Source of the DNA: Chlamydiales bacterium
GTDB lineage: Bacteria; Chlamydiota; Chlamydiia; Chlamydiales; JAJFMA01
Reading direction: 5' to 3'
Assembly: GCA_030679955.1 (NCBI GenBank)
Contig: JAUXSF010000020.1
Coordinates: 1 to 64,000 of the forward strand
DNA length: 64,000 bases
Part shown: in pieces, positions 43,871-52,487 of the stretch
How positions within the stretch are numbered: the first letter of the stretch is position 1
Layout of the letters: every line of letters begins with the position of its first letter
Notes under the pieces: generated by a model
The model's database searches: none
Told to the model about the DNA's origin: nothing
The model's input: the letters and a program-made list of their open reading frames with translations, nothing else
Program-made: the position numbers and the translations under genes

Positions 43871-45418
43871 TTATCCGTGCGCTCTGCGGTCCGAGGAGCC
43901 TGCATGACGAGCCGGTTTGCCACGACTGAAACTGTTTCCGTTTGCTGGTCGTTTAAACGAGTTCGATCTGCCGCTAGCTGGACGCTGTGGCGCATTGGAA
44001 GCAACAGGAGCTTCACTACGTGACGAGTTCGAGGAATAAGGTGCTCGACTACCGCTGTCACGAGAGTAAGAGTCTCGACTGCCGTTATCACGGGAATAAG
44101 AGTCTCTACTACCGCTATCGCGGGAATAAGAATCTCGGCCGCCACCATCACGAGACGAGTTGGAGAAAGAACCACCACCGCCGCCACGAGAATTAGAGGA
44201 ATAGCCACCGCCTCCACCACTACCGCGCTGAAATCTGCGTGGCGTTGACGGACGGTAAGATGGCGCTCCTCGTGATGCCGATGTTGTCGGCTCGAGGCCT
44301 GCAATCACTTGAGGTGTTGTTTTCTGGCCTGTGTATCTTTCGATCTCACGCAGCAAATGTGCATCGCGAGAAGAAACAAAAGATAGGGCAATGCCTTTAG
44401 CTCCAGCACGACCTGTACGACCGATACGGTGTACGTAATCTTCTGGAACTTGTGGCAAGTCAAAGTTGATGACATGGCTGATTGTTTGTACGTCGATACC
44501 GCGAGCGGCAACATCTGTAGCAACCAATACTGAGAAGTTACCATCGCGCATACGTTCCATCGTACGTGTACGTTGACGTTGGTTCATGTCACCATGAAGG
44601 GCTTCGGCTTTGTGTCCATCTTCTTTCAGAAGTTCCACAATTTCGTCAGCGTGACGTTTGGTTGCGGAGAACACGATGGCTTGGTCCATCTTTTCAGTTT
44701 TCAACAGGTGATCGAGAAGGCGCATTTTATGCTTTACGTTGTCTACGTAAAGGATACGTTGCTCGATGTTGTCATGCTTAGCATGCTCGGCATGAATTGA
44801 CAGAGATACTGGGTTGTTCAGCAGGCGCTCAGATAATTTTAGTACGGTGCCTTTCATTGTCGCTGAAAATAGCAGAGTTTGACGCGTCGCCGGAGTGGCA
44901 GCGGCAATTTGCTCTACTGGAGCAACAAAACCCATGTCTAGCATGCGGTCTGCTTCGTCTAAAATTAGCATTTCGATCTTGGAGAAGTCGATACGTCCAC
45001 GTTCCATATGGTCGATCAAGCGACCGGGGGTGGCTACCAAGATCTCGTAAGGTCTGGAAAGCTGTCTATTTTGTACGGGGTATGGTGCGCCGCCGTAGAT
45101 ACACACAACTTTCGCCTTGGTCATGTGTTTGCTGTAAGACTCTGCTTTTTCGGTAATTTGCATGGCTAATTCACGCGTAGGCACAAGGATCAAAACGCGA
45201 GGTCCCACCCATCTAGCTGGGGTCTCCGTCAAGCGTTGTAGTGCTGGTAGAATAAACGCAGCTGTTTTCCCTGTTCCTGTTTGTGCAGAAGCGCGAAGGT
45301 CGCGTCCCTCCAGAATCGTAGGTATGGCTGACTGTTGTATTTCTGTAGGATCTGTGTATCCAGCGTCCTCAAGAGCTTTGAGAATGTTTGGATGAAGATT
45401 TAATTTTTTAAAAGACAC
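43871..45418 (-). CDS. DEAD-box RNA helicase with Arg/Gly-rich tail
   Basis: This 515-residue ATP-dependent RNA helicase resembles RhlE and similar proteins. Motifs appear in order: Q motif (TEIQQSAIP), I AQTGTGKT, PTRELA, II DEAD, III SAT, then ARGID and HRIGRTGR in the second domain. After about residue 385 a low-complexity tail takes over: Gly-rich blocks with Ser and Arg, followed by three to four copies of a 9-residue unit like GSRDSYSRD. Such tails bind RNA non-specifically. Likely roles are ribosome assembly or mRNA decay. A nearby AT-rich region separates it from the divergent aminotransferase gene. Confidence 0.92.
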   Translation of the reverse strand: MSFKKLNLHPNILKALEDAGYTDPTEIQQSAIPTILEGRDLRASAQTGTGKTAAFILPALQRLTETPARWVGPRVLILVPTRELAMQITEKAESYSKHMTKAKVVCIYGGAPYPVQNRQLSRPYEILVATPGRLIDHMERGRIDFSKIEMLILDEADRMLDMGFVAPVEQIAAATPATRQTLLFSATMKGTVLKLSERLLNNPVSLSIHAEHAKHDNIEQRILYVDNVKHKMRLLDHLLKTEKMDQAIVFSATKRHADEIVELLKEDGHKAEALHGDMNQRQRTRTMERMRDGNFSVLVATDVAARGIDVQTISHVINFDLPQVPEDYVHRIGRTGRAGAKGIALSFVSSRDAHLLREIERYTGQKTTPQVIAGLEPTTSASRGAPSYRPSTPRRFQRGSGGGGGYSSNSRGGGGGSFSNSSRDGGGRDSYSRDSGSRDSYSRDNGSRDSYSRDSGSRAPYSSNSSRSEAPVASNAPQRPASGRSNSFKRPANGNSFSRGKPARHAGSSDRRAHG

Positions 45419-45565
45419 GTAATTACATCTTTGGTTGTTTGAAAAAGGCTAAGTTAACATATTTATTCAATTAAAGATAGAGGAAAATCAGGAAAAGGCC
45501 TATCTTGTCAGGGATATTTATATTCTGTATGGTCAAAAATTTAATTGTCGTATAGGGTGACGACT

Positions 45566-46516
45566 ATGAAAGGAACTTTGCCATACGCTTATTTTCGTGG
45601 GAATGTTGTGCCGGCCGAACAGGCTCAGATCAGCATTGCGTCTCATAGCTTGCAGTACGGCATGACGTGTTTTGGAGGTATTAGAGGCTTCTTCCGTGAC
45701 AATGTGACTCGAGTTTTTCGGTTGGAAGATCATTGGGAGAGGCTAATGAATGCCTCGCGTATTTTGGGTATGGAGTATTACCTCTCTTACGAGCAGTTTA
45801 AAGACATTATTGGCAAATTAATCGCAGCAAATAACTTCCAAGGCGATGTCTATTTTCGGCCATTTATTTACTCGTCCACTGAGCGCTTAGCACCTCGAAT
45901 TCCGGGGTTGACCTTCGATATAGCTATTTATATGGTTGAGTTAGGTCAGTATTTTGATCCTAACAAAGGTTTGCGACTTTGTATTTCTAGCTGGCAGAAG
46001 TTTTCGGACAACTGCCTACCCACCAAAGCTAAGGCTGGCGGGTGTTATGTTAACTCTTCCCTGGCCACGACCGAAGCTATACGAGCTGGTTATGATGATG
46101 CCCTGGTCATCGATCAAGATGGCTATGTCGTAGAGGGCAGTGTTTCTAACCTCATCATGATCTACAGGGATCAGGCATTTATCCCACCTTTGGGCGAAGC
46201 TTTGCTTGAGGGCGTAACGCTGCGAACCATGATTGAGTTTCTCAAGGAAGCGGGAATCGAGATCGTTCGCGAGTCTATCGACCGTTCGATGGTCTACTGC
46301 GCTCAGGAGCTTATTATGGTAGGCACAGCCGTTCAGGTTGCCTGGGTAGCCTCCGTCGACGGCCGTCCTTTGGGAAAAATCGAAGATGTCATCAGCAAAA
46401 AAGAGGCTGGCCCGGGTCCGGTATGCCGTCTCTTACGCGAGAAGTTTGCGCAGACGATCGCTGGAACTCATCCGCGAGCCAACGAGTGGTCCACTGATTT
46501 TAGTTTCAAAGGTTAA
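45566..46516 (+). CDS. ilvE: Branched-chain amino acid aminotransferase (class IV)
   Basis: PLP enzyme that transfers amino groups between glutamate and branched-chain keto acids. The 316-residue protein has the fold-type IV marks: GMTCFGGIRGF near the N-terminus, FRLEDHWERL, the PLP lysine region TKAKAGGCYVNS, and EGSVSNLIMI with the conserved Glu. The start at 45566 follows AGGGTGA; the frame is open from 45545. No other branched-chain biosynthesis gene is nearby, so it may serve in degradation or final transamination of scavenged keto acids. D-amino-acid aminotransferase is a less likely reading. Confidence 0.85.
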   Translation: MKGTLPYAYFRGNVVPAEQAQISIASHSLQYGMTCFGGIRGFFRDNVTRVFRLEDHWERLMNASRILGMEYYLSYEQFKDIIGKLIAANNFQGDVYFRPFIYSSTERLAPRIPGLTFDIAIYMVELGQYFDPNKGLRLCISSWQKFSDNCLPTKAKAGGCYVNSSLATTEAIRAGYDDALVIDQDGYVVEGSVSNLIMIYRDQAFIPPLGEALLEGVTLRTMIEFLKEAGIEIVRESIDRSMVYCAQELIMVGTAVQVAWVASVDGRPLGKIEDVISKKEAGPGPVCRLLREKFAQTIAGTHPRANEWSTDFSFKG

Positions 46517-46519
46517 CTT

Positions 46520-48826
46520 CTACCTTTTCTTTTCTAGCCTTGCGTAGTTCAACTCCGAAAAAACGGCCATTGGATTGGGGGGACTACCTTTCCACAGAGG
46601 ATTGAGCCCTCTTGGTTGATCCATATCAACGAAACCGTCAGCACCCCTGGGTCTTTCGTATTCAGTTTTAGACAATTGATCGAACAGTTTAATCATGGAA
46701 TCACCCGCTGCCTTGAATTGTCCATAAGATGAGGCAAGGGGCTTTTGAGTCTGAGCTTTCCCTGCTCCTTTCAAAGAGTCTGCAAATGTTTTTTTTTGAT
46801 TTGCGGCCGAACTAAGGCGACTTTGGATAAATTCGCCTTCCTTTCCTTTAAAGTTCTCCAGCAGGAGTCCTTGTCGGTTACCCTCCAACATACTTAGGGT
46901 GACGGTTATCTCTGGCATCCCAGGCTTACCTTTTTGAGTGGCGCTGGTCATACGATCGAAATTTGTCGTAGACTTAACCTCTACGTCTAAGATGGCCTCC
47001 TGTGCTGCGGTCCTGGGAAGTGCCATATATCTCGACCCTTTTAGCGCAGGTGAGTTACACGCTGCGCTCAATAGAGAAATTAAGCCAGAGGCCTCATCCG
47101 TTTGTGCCATCGCTAGCATTTTAATCGCATTGTTATAAGCTTTGGAGGGATTTGGAGATTGTGTGACCATATTGATAACGGACGCTATACCTGCTTGACA
47201 ATGGTCAAGAGTTGGCCCTAGCGTCGTAGCATCCTTACTGCCTTGAAAATCCAGTTCGGACAGGTTCAGATTTGTCATACCGTCATAAATAAATGTGCGA
47301 AAGTTTTGATAGGAATCCTCTGGTTTAGCTGAGGCTAGATCATACATTTTACCCATGTTACTTAGTTCTGCATTCACTGAAGCAAGCTCAGGAATGCCTC
47401 CACCAACAGGAGGTTTTGCTTCCGTAGGGGCTAGATTTTTGTCTGCTAACGTTTTGAGTTTACTGGAACCATCGATACCATCCGCTAATGTTTTCAAAAC
47501 CATGTCATAGACAACGCCCTTAGCATGCGCCTTTGCCTCGTTAGAAATTGGTAGACTTGCATTTGTTTCCAGCATATCCACTAAGGCTCCCGCAAGTGCT
47601 TTCTTTTCCTGTGGGTTTGCGGATGAGTACGCTAAACTAATTTGATCGAATACGCTAACACCTTTAAATCCCTCTTCGCTCCAAACCGCATTGGCTCCGT
47701 AAATCAAACCTGTCTTACTTTGTTCATCTCCGGCTGCAATCGACTTCATGAACTCTTGGGAAGCTTCATGTTTCGCCTCTTCCCCCGGAGAAATAGCGGC
47801 TGCTCGAACGGCATGAATATCTTTAATCCCAGCCAGCTGAGCGTTAAAAACATCTACTTTGTCAGCTATAGCAGCATTTGCTTTGGTAATTCCCTTGTTT
47901 TCTGCAGATTCCGGTAATGTTCCACCTTTTAAAATTTCCCTCGTTAGCAGCGCATGTCGAGGCATTCGCTGCATTGGGGTAGAGGCAATATCTTTAAAAC
48001 CTTTTCCAAATGGATTGCCCTTGAATTTAGTCTCCAATGCTGCGAATTTCTCCGGTTCCTTCGCTTGTGTTCTAGCTAAAGCTCCTTGAAGATCGGAAAA
48101 TTGTCCGGAGAGGTCCGCGTTGCTTTCCATATAGTCGCCCATTCTATTATAGGCCTTGCTCACATCTTTTAGAGCTGCAGAATAGTCCTGTTTTCCGGCT
48201 GCTGACTCCATATTGCTTAGATGTGCTTTTGAGTGTTTTAGGTGAGTGCGGGCGGAATCTCGATACTTTTCGATAATTGCCTTATCTTGGGGCGAGGCTA
48301 GTTCGCTTAATCGAGTTAACACACTTTTTCCATTGTAGTCGCGGGCCACTAGCTTATTCAACCCATCCGAGTAAGATTTTTCTGTGGAAGCCATTTCTTT
48401 AATAACCGGCTTGCCCTTTGCCTCGGCTTTGTCCAATTGACCCGCGTCGATAGCTGGTTTTTGTATAGCTTCATTAGGCTTTGCTTCTGCCGCTCCCAAT
48501 GGTCGATCGGGCCTGGGAGGAGGTGGCGGTGCTTTTATTTCACCCATCCGTTTAGCCATAGAAGGGCTCTGCATGCGTTTAGGCCCCTCCGCAGCAATGC
48601 GAAGGCTTACGTTTGCGGACTTTTCAGGAATATTAAATGTTACTTTTTTGGATAACTTGGGAAAGTCATTTTGAGGGTTAAGCTTCTCTCCCGACTCTTT
48701 CAGAGGTTCGTTTGCTACGCTATTCGTGCGCTCGCGAACCGTTGGTTCATGAGCGGAGTCTTGATGTTTCTCCACTGAAAATTCTTGGGGAACGCTGTGG
48801 ATACTACCCGAATCATGTACTTCCAT
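46520..48826 (-). CDS. Protein with RhoGEF-like and RasGEF-like domains, candidate effector
   Basis: The protein has 768 residues. Residues 1-130 are disordered, with a proline run (99-104) and PxxP-like sites. Residues 141-333 resemble a Dbl-homology RhoGEF domain: IKEMASTEKSYSDGL matches the conserved first helix (E..TE..Y...L), and PMQRMPRHALLTREILK (284-300) matches the hallmark P.QR..RY.LLL.E.L helix. Residues 355-455 may be a RasGEF N-terminal (REM) region. Residues 485-680 resemble a CDC25-type RasGEF: an IKMLAMAQ helix, ISLLSAACNSPALKGS (cf. AI.S.L.S..I.RL), TTNFDRM (cf. NF..YR) and a P...TVTLSMLEG strand (cf. P..G..L.DL...E.G). Both domains activate small GTPases in eukaryotes. No pleckstrin domain is seen. 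Secretion to the host is inferred. Converges with ilvE, 3 bp apart. Confidence 0.72.
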   Translation of the reverse strand: MEVHDSGSIHSVPQEFSVEKHQDSAHEPTVRERTNSVANEPLKESGEKLNPQNDFPKLSKKVTFNIPEKSANVSLRIAAEGPKRMQSPSMAKRMGEIKAPPPPPRPDRPLGAAEAKPNEAIQKPAIDAGQLDKAEAKGKPVIKEMASTEKSYSDGLNKLVARDYNGKSVLTRLSELASPQDKAIIEKYRDSARTHLKHSKAHLSNMESAAGKQDYSAALKDVSKAYNRMGDYMESNADLSGQFSDLQGALARTQAKEPEKFAALETKFKGNPFGKGFKDIASTPMQRMPRHALLTREILKGGTLPESAENKGITKANAAIADKVDVFNAQLAGIKDIHAVRAAAISPGEEAKHEASQEFMKSIAAGDEQSKTGLIYGANAVWSEEGFKGVSVFDQISLAYSSANPQEKKALAGALVDMLETNASLPISNEAKAHAKGVVYDMVLKTLADGIDGSSKLKTLADKNLAPTEAKPPVGGGIPELASVNAELSNMGKMYDLASAKPEDSYQNFRTFIYDGMTNLNLSELDFQGSKDATTLGPTLDHCQAGIASVINMVTQSPNPSKAYNNAIKMLAMAQTDEASGLISLLSAACNSPALKGSRYMALPRTAAQEAILDVEVKSTTNFDRMTSATQKGKPGMPEITVTLSMLEGNRQGLLLENFKGKEGEFIQSRLSSAANQKKTFADSLKGAGKAQTQKPLASSYGQFKAAGDSMIKLFDQLSKTEYERPRGADGFVDMDQPRGLNPLWKGSPPNPMAVFSELNYARLEKKR

Positions 48827-49109
48827 ATCCGCACCATAGTTGCAAAAAGTCTACTTTAATTATAATATAACTATATTATTTAATATATTAATTAATAGTT
48901 ATTAAGATGTTTAAAATTAGTGCATTTTATTGAGATAAAGAAGAGTAGTTGCGTCGGGATCTTAATGTAATTCTTCCTTGCCTCTTAGCGCCTCTGCGCC
49001 TTTGCGTAAAATTCCCTTTTTGAAAATGGTATTAAATTAGTGATTATTTATTGATTAATAGTATGCGCAATGATATAGTTTATAAAAATACAATATAAAG
49101 GCGTGATTA
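48827..49109. other. AT-rich divergent promoter region
   Basis: This separates the leftward GEF-like gene and the rightward BTB-LRR gene. Near 48858-48900 there is a run of almost only A and T with palindromic parts (TTAATATATTAATTAA). One octamer-repeat arm lies at 48971-49017 (GCGCCTCTGCGCCTTTGCGT). No gene is seen. Confidence 0.6.
48971..49017. repeat. Octamer-unit repeat, single arm
   Basis: One arm (CTTAGCGCCTCTGCGCCTTTGCGT) in the same orientation as the right arms elsewhere. The other arm is missing. Confidence 0.7.
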
Positions 49110-50564
49110 ATGCACTATAATTCCGAAAATATAATTGAGTATAACTATGTTGCATTTACTGCCGAAGCAGTTGAACAATCATTACAACAATGTCTAATAT
49201 CCTCGCGGCCTGAATTGCCTGATGTTCAGGTGGTTACCAAAGCGTTGGGACTGTACTACATGCAGAACTTGCAAAAGAAATATCCTGAGGAGACCAAGCA
49301 GTTACTGTTAGCGGCTCAGAGAATATGGTACGTAAGGGAAGATTTGCAGCCATTAGTGAGGGATTATCTATTTCTTTCGAAATTTCGTCCTTTGTTGCCA
49401 CAAGATATTCGGTTGGTGGATAAACAAGACAAAGTTATTATTACAAATTCATTGATTCTTCAAACTAGTAGTGGTTATTTCAAAGGCTTACTTAGTTCAG
49501 ATATTGCGGCAAGCAGCAATAAGTTACGGGAAAACTGGTCAGCAGCAGCACATGGTCCAGTCATTGAGACTTTTGATTCGCCGGTATCCGTAAAGGCTGT
49601 AAAAATTTTATTGGGCAAAAAAATTGACCACGCGGATGAGATGTTAATAGAGGCATTGCATTTCTTGCAGCCCACCCCAGACTCTGCTTATGTAGAAGCA
49701 TCGACCAATCAAATGTTAATAGCACAGCTTTGTAATAGCACAACGGGTGAAAATGTTCTGGATCGGTTTGTGTCGCTCGGCCGTCTTGATCCCTATGGCG
49801 ACTGTCCCCACTGTGCCGTTGCTAGGCAAGATTGCTTAAAGTTCATCATATCGGCGATAAACAGCCCAAAAGATTGGGAGGAGATTGCCTCCACACTGGA
49901 CAATGATGTTTTCGAGCAACTTCTGAACTTGGGAATGCGGAGGCACATTGATTACCTTAGAAATATTGAGAAAAAAAGTAAGACGTTATTTAAGAAATTG
50001 AACGAGCCAGGGTGTACCGATGTATTAGTAGGCCGTTGGGTCGGTAAATTGACGGGTGACAGAAATCGCTGGTTGAAGCAATGGAGCAAAAAAGTTTCGC
50101 ATGTAACCGACTTTTCTTACTTGAATATCCGAGGCCTAAGTACCGAAAAGTTATCCCGTTTGTTAGATCAGGTGGCGCCTTATGCTACACAGTTGAATTT
50201 GTCTGGCTTTCCCTTAGAACAAGACGACGTTCTTTGGACACGGAATTACCCCAATCTGACGAGCCTAAATCTCTCTGAAAGCCCGGAATTATCAATTTTT
50301 AAAGGTACGCGAAGCCAGCTTCCTTCTCTAACCCATCTCGATTTAAGTAATAGCCCGCGAGTCATACAGTTTGATAACCCTTCTCTCCCTCTTACTTCTT
50401 TGGATGTTCATGGATGTTTTCATTGGCAAGATCATCGCTTTATAGAGAAAAACCAAGATCAGAACCATCTTACATGGCTAAATGTTTCGGGCTGTTCTGA
50501 TGACTTTACAAGTTCGGCCCGTTTGCTTGCAGAAACGGTAACCGTGGTCTTTGACCATCGCTAG
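49110..50564 (+). CDS. BTB-like and leucine-rich-repeat protein, candidate effector
   Basis: The protein has 484 residues. The N-terminal 100 are helical with no known family. Residues 105-190 look like a BTB/POZ domain: VIITNSLILQTSSGYFKGLL corresponds to the 'HK.IL...S.YF..L' core, and SVKAVKILL and MLIEALHFL to the later strand and helices. From about 335 to 475 there are five or so leucine-rich repeats of the L..L.LS type (TQLNLSG, LTSLNLSES, LTHLDLSNS, LTSLDVHG, LTWLNVSG). BTB-LRR proteins are a known expanded group in amoeba-associated chlamydiae and are thought to recruit host cullin-3 ubiquitin ligases. A secreted role is inferred. The leader is AT-rich, with no strong ribosome site before the ATG. 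Confidence 0.72.
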   Translation: MHYNSENIIEYNYVAFTAEAVEQSLQQCLISSRPELPDVQVVTKALGLYYMQNLQKKYPEETKQLLLAAQRIWYVREDLQPLVRDYLFLSKFRPLLPQDIRLVDKQDKVIITNSLILQTSSGYFKGLLSSDIAASSNKLRENWSAAAHGPVIETFDSPVSVKAVKILLGKKIDHADEMLIEALHFLQPTPDSAYVEASTNQMLIAQLCNSTTGENVLDRFVSLGRLDPYGDCPHCAVARQDCLKFIISAINSPKDWEEIASTLDNDVFEQLLNLGMRRHIDYLRNIEKKSKTLFKKLNEPGCTDVLVGRWVGKLTGDRNRWLKQWSKKVSHVTDFSYLNIRGLSTEKLSRLLDQVAPYATQLNLSGFPLEQDDVLWTRNYPNLTSLNLSESPELSIFKGTRSQLPSLTHLDLSNSPRVIQFDNPSLPLTSLDVHGCFHWQDHRFIEKNQDQNHLTWLNVSGCSDDFTSSARLLAETVTVVFDHR

Positions 50565-50691
50565 AGGGGTGGCGTGCAAAAAAGGACTTGAATCCTAATG
50601 AGATGTGGGTTAAACTCCATCTAACTGTTTAATTTATAATTCTCAGAGATAAAGAAATCACTACATTTTATCTCAATAAGGGGAGGTGACA

Positions 50692-51420
50692 ATGGCTAAG
50701 TTTGTCTTTACGGAAGACGAAAAAAAATCAATCGCAGAGTTTTTGCAGGAAAATCGACCTGCTGAACTAGCGGAGACCTATCTTTTCTTCGTACAACGTC
50801 GTTTTGGCATGGAGCCAGTTGTTTATCCCAAAAATAAAACCATTTATCAGAGTTCGGAAGAGGCAGCGCGCCTTGTTGAGAAAGAAGGCAAGCTGTGGCA
50901 TGAGACAGAGATCAAAATCGGCACCGACCTACGCAGCGTGAACGAGCACACGAAGAAAATCTACATCTGTCCTTGGACGGGTAAGGTTTTTGGCGACAAC
51001 ACGCATCCTAATCCCCAAGATGCCATTTATGACTGGGTATCAAGCTGCCCTGAAAACACCGAACGTGTTGGTGGTCTACGTGTAAAGCGCTTCTTTGTAT
51101 CCGAAGACGCCGATGTTATTAAAAATTATGAGATGCAGAAAGCTCCTAAGACCATGGTAACGAAGGTTGTATACTCCTCCGTTATGAGTGGCAAGCTGTT
51201 CAACAGCAAGGAAGCTGTCATTCAGGACTTCAAAAAGAACTATCTGAAGCCAATGACTCTAGAGGAAGTTCAGAACCAGAACCGCTACAGCATCGAAGAG
51301 CACTTCTTAGCCTTCTTAAAGCAACAGCTTGATGAAGACAAGGTGACCTCTTTCGTTGAGGCGCTGGCCGAGATTGACGACTTTCTGCCCATCGTTGAGC
51401 AGTGGGTTGAGACAGAATAG
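50692..51420 (+). CDS. Conserved chlamydial protein of unknown function
   Basis: This 242-residue soluble protein has an ATG behind a near-perfect ribosome site (GGGGAGGTGA). A central stretch IYICPWTGKVFGDNTHPNPQDAIYDWVSSCPEN contains two Cys and a His that could bind a metal but do not form a standard zinc finger. The C-terminus is acidic and helical. The order with tsaE and a DnaQ-like exonuclease recalls the Chlamydia trachomatis CT536-CT538 neighbourhood, where the corresponding gene is also of unknown function; I recall this as a DUF2709-type protein, but I could not check. tsaE starts at the base after its stop, so the genes are co-translated. Confidence 0.75.
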   Translation: MAKFVFTEDEKKSIAEFLQENRPAELAETYLFFVQRRFGMEPVVYPKNKTIYQSSEEAARLVEKEGKLWHETEIKIGTDLRSVNEHTKKIYICPWTGKVFGDNTHPNPQDAIYDWVSSCPENTERVGGLRVKRFFVSEDADVIKNYEMQKAPKTMVTKVVYSSVMSGKLFNSKEAVIQDFKKNYLKPMTLEEVQNQNRYSIEEHFLAFLKQQLDEDKVTSFVEALAEIDDFLPIVEQWVETE

Positions 51421-51861
51421 GTGAGTGCTTCGGTTCAGTTTGCCACGAAGAATCTAGAAGAGACAATTGCTTTGGGGGCACGCCTTGGGCGGACCCTACC
51501 GATTAATAGCGTGATCTGCCTTCAAGGGCAGCTAGGGGCCGGCAAAACTCAACTGGTAAAGGGCATTGTGAGCGGAGCAACCGGTATACCCATTCAGGAA
51601 GTTGGTAGCCCTACCTTTGTTTACCTCAACACCTATCAGGGGCCCAAGCACGTCTACCACTTCGACCTATATCGCCTACATGACGTCGACGAGTTTTTAA
51701 GTATGGGCTTCGACGAATACTTCACAGCTGGGGGCCTTTGCTGCATTGAGTGGCCCGATCGAATCACACCTATTATCCCTCTTGATGCCCTGACAATAAC
51801 CCTGGAACCAACTGCCGAGGACGAACGTTTGATCACATTTGATAGGAGCATGGAATGGTAA
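51421..51861 (+). CDS. tsaE: tRNA threonylcarbamoyladenosine synthesis ATPase TsaE
   Basis: TsaE (YjeE) is the small ATPase that drives the TsaB-TsaD complex in making the t6A base of ANN-decoding tRNAs. The 146-residue length is right. Walker A is GQLGAGKTQLVKG, GSPTF follows, and EFLSMGFDEYF and CIEWPDRI are the classic family marks. It starts with GTG immediately after the stop of the upstream gene and its end overlaps engB by 7 bp. Its partners TsaB, TsaC and TsaD are not in the window. Confidence 0.92.
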   Translation: MSASVQFATKNLEETIALGARLGRTLPINSVICLQGQLGAGKTQLVKGIVSGATGIPIQEVGSPTFVYLNTYQGPKHVYHFDLYRLHDVDEFLSMGFDEYFTAGGLCCIEWPDRITPIIPLDALTITLEPTAEDERLITFDRSMEW

Positions 51862-52487
51862 AATTAGCCTTCACCAGTGCACGGTTTGTGACAAGTGCAG
51901 TAAAACCCGAGCAGTACCCTATTGTCAAAGATCCTCGTGGCCAAAAGCTTCTCGAGATAGCAGTGGCAGGGCGTTCAAACGTTGGCAAGTCCACGTTGAT
52001 CAACCACCTGTTTAACGTTAAAGGGCTGGCCAGAACCAGCTCTACGCCTGGTAAGACACAGCTATTGAACTTCTTTTGTGTCGATGAAAACGTCATTTTT
52101 ACAGACCTTCCTGGCTACGGCTATGCCAAAGTGCCTATGAAGCTGCGCGAACAATGGGGACCTATGATCCAGGGATACCTGGAAACGCGCGAATCGCTCG
52201 AGCTAATCTTATTTCTATTCGACATACGACGCACCCCCACTGAAGAAGACACACAGTTCGCCGAATGGGCCGCCGCCGCAGGTAAAAAATTAATTCTAAT
52301 ACTAACTAAAGTAGATAAGGTATCCACCAATGAGCGTGTAGGTAACTCTAGGAAGATTGTAGCAGCCTTCCCTCCTCACACGATCCATGATACCGTAGTT
52401 TATTCAGCCACCAAGAATGTTGGACGACGCGAGTTAATAGCCGCTATCCATAAACACTTGGTTAAGGAGCCCCATGACGCGTATTGA
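51855..52487 (+). CDS. engB: Ribosome-biogenesis GTPase EngB (YsxC/YihA)
   Basis: EngB is needed for assembly of the large ribosomal subunit. The 210-residue protein shows the G motifs: G1 GRSNVGKST, G2 region RTSSTPGKTQ, G3 DLPGYGYAKV, and G4 LTKVDK, followed by the G5-like YSATKNVG. The start overlaps the end of tsaE (ATGG..TAA), and its 3' end overlaps the exonuclease gene by 14 bp, so the row is one tight operon. Confidence 0.94.
   Translation: MVKLAFTSARFVTSAVKPEQYPIVKDPRGQKLLEIAVAGRSNVGKSTLINHLFNVKGLARTSSTPGKTQLLNFFCVDENVIFTDLPGYGYAKVPMKLREQWGPMIQGYLETRESLELILFLFDIRRTPTEEDTQFAEWAAAAGKKLILILTKVDKVSTNERVGNSRKIVAAFPPHTIHDTVVYSATKNVGRRELIAAIHKHLVKEPHDAY

Noticed and set aside
43735-44304. 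A 189-codon minus-strand frame
   Set aside because: It overlaps the helicase tail in another frame and ends in the octamer repeat; its Val/Thr/Ala repeats come from the tandem DNA repeats.
44797-45156. A + strand frame opposite the helicase gene
   Set aside because: Antisense to conserved helicase motifs, without a start site; a shadow of codon bias.
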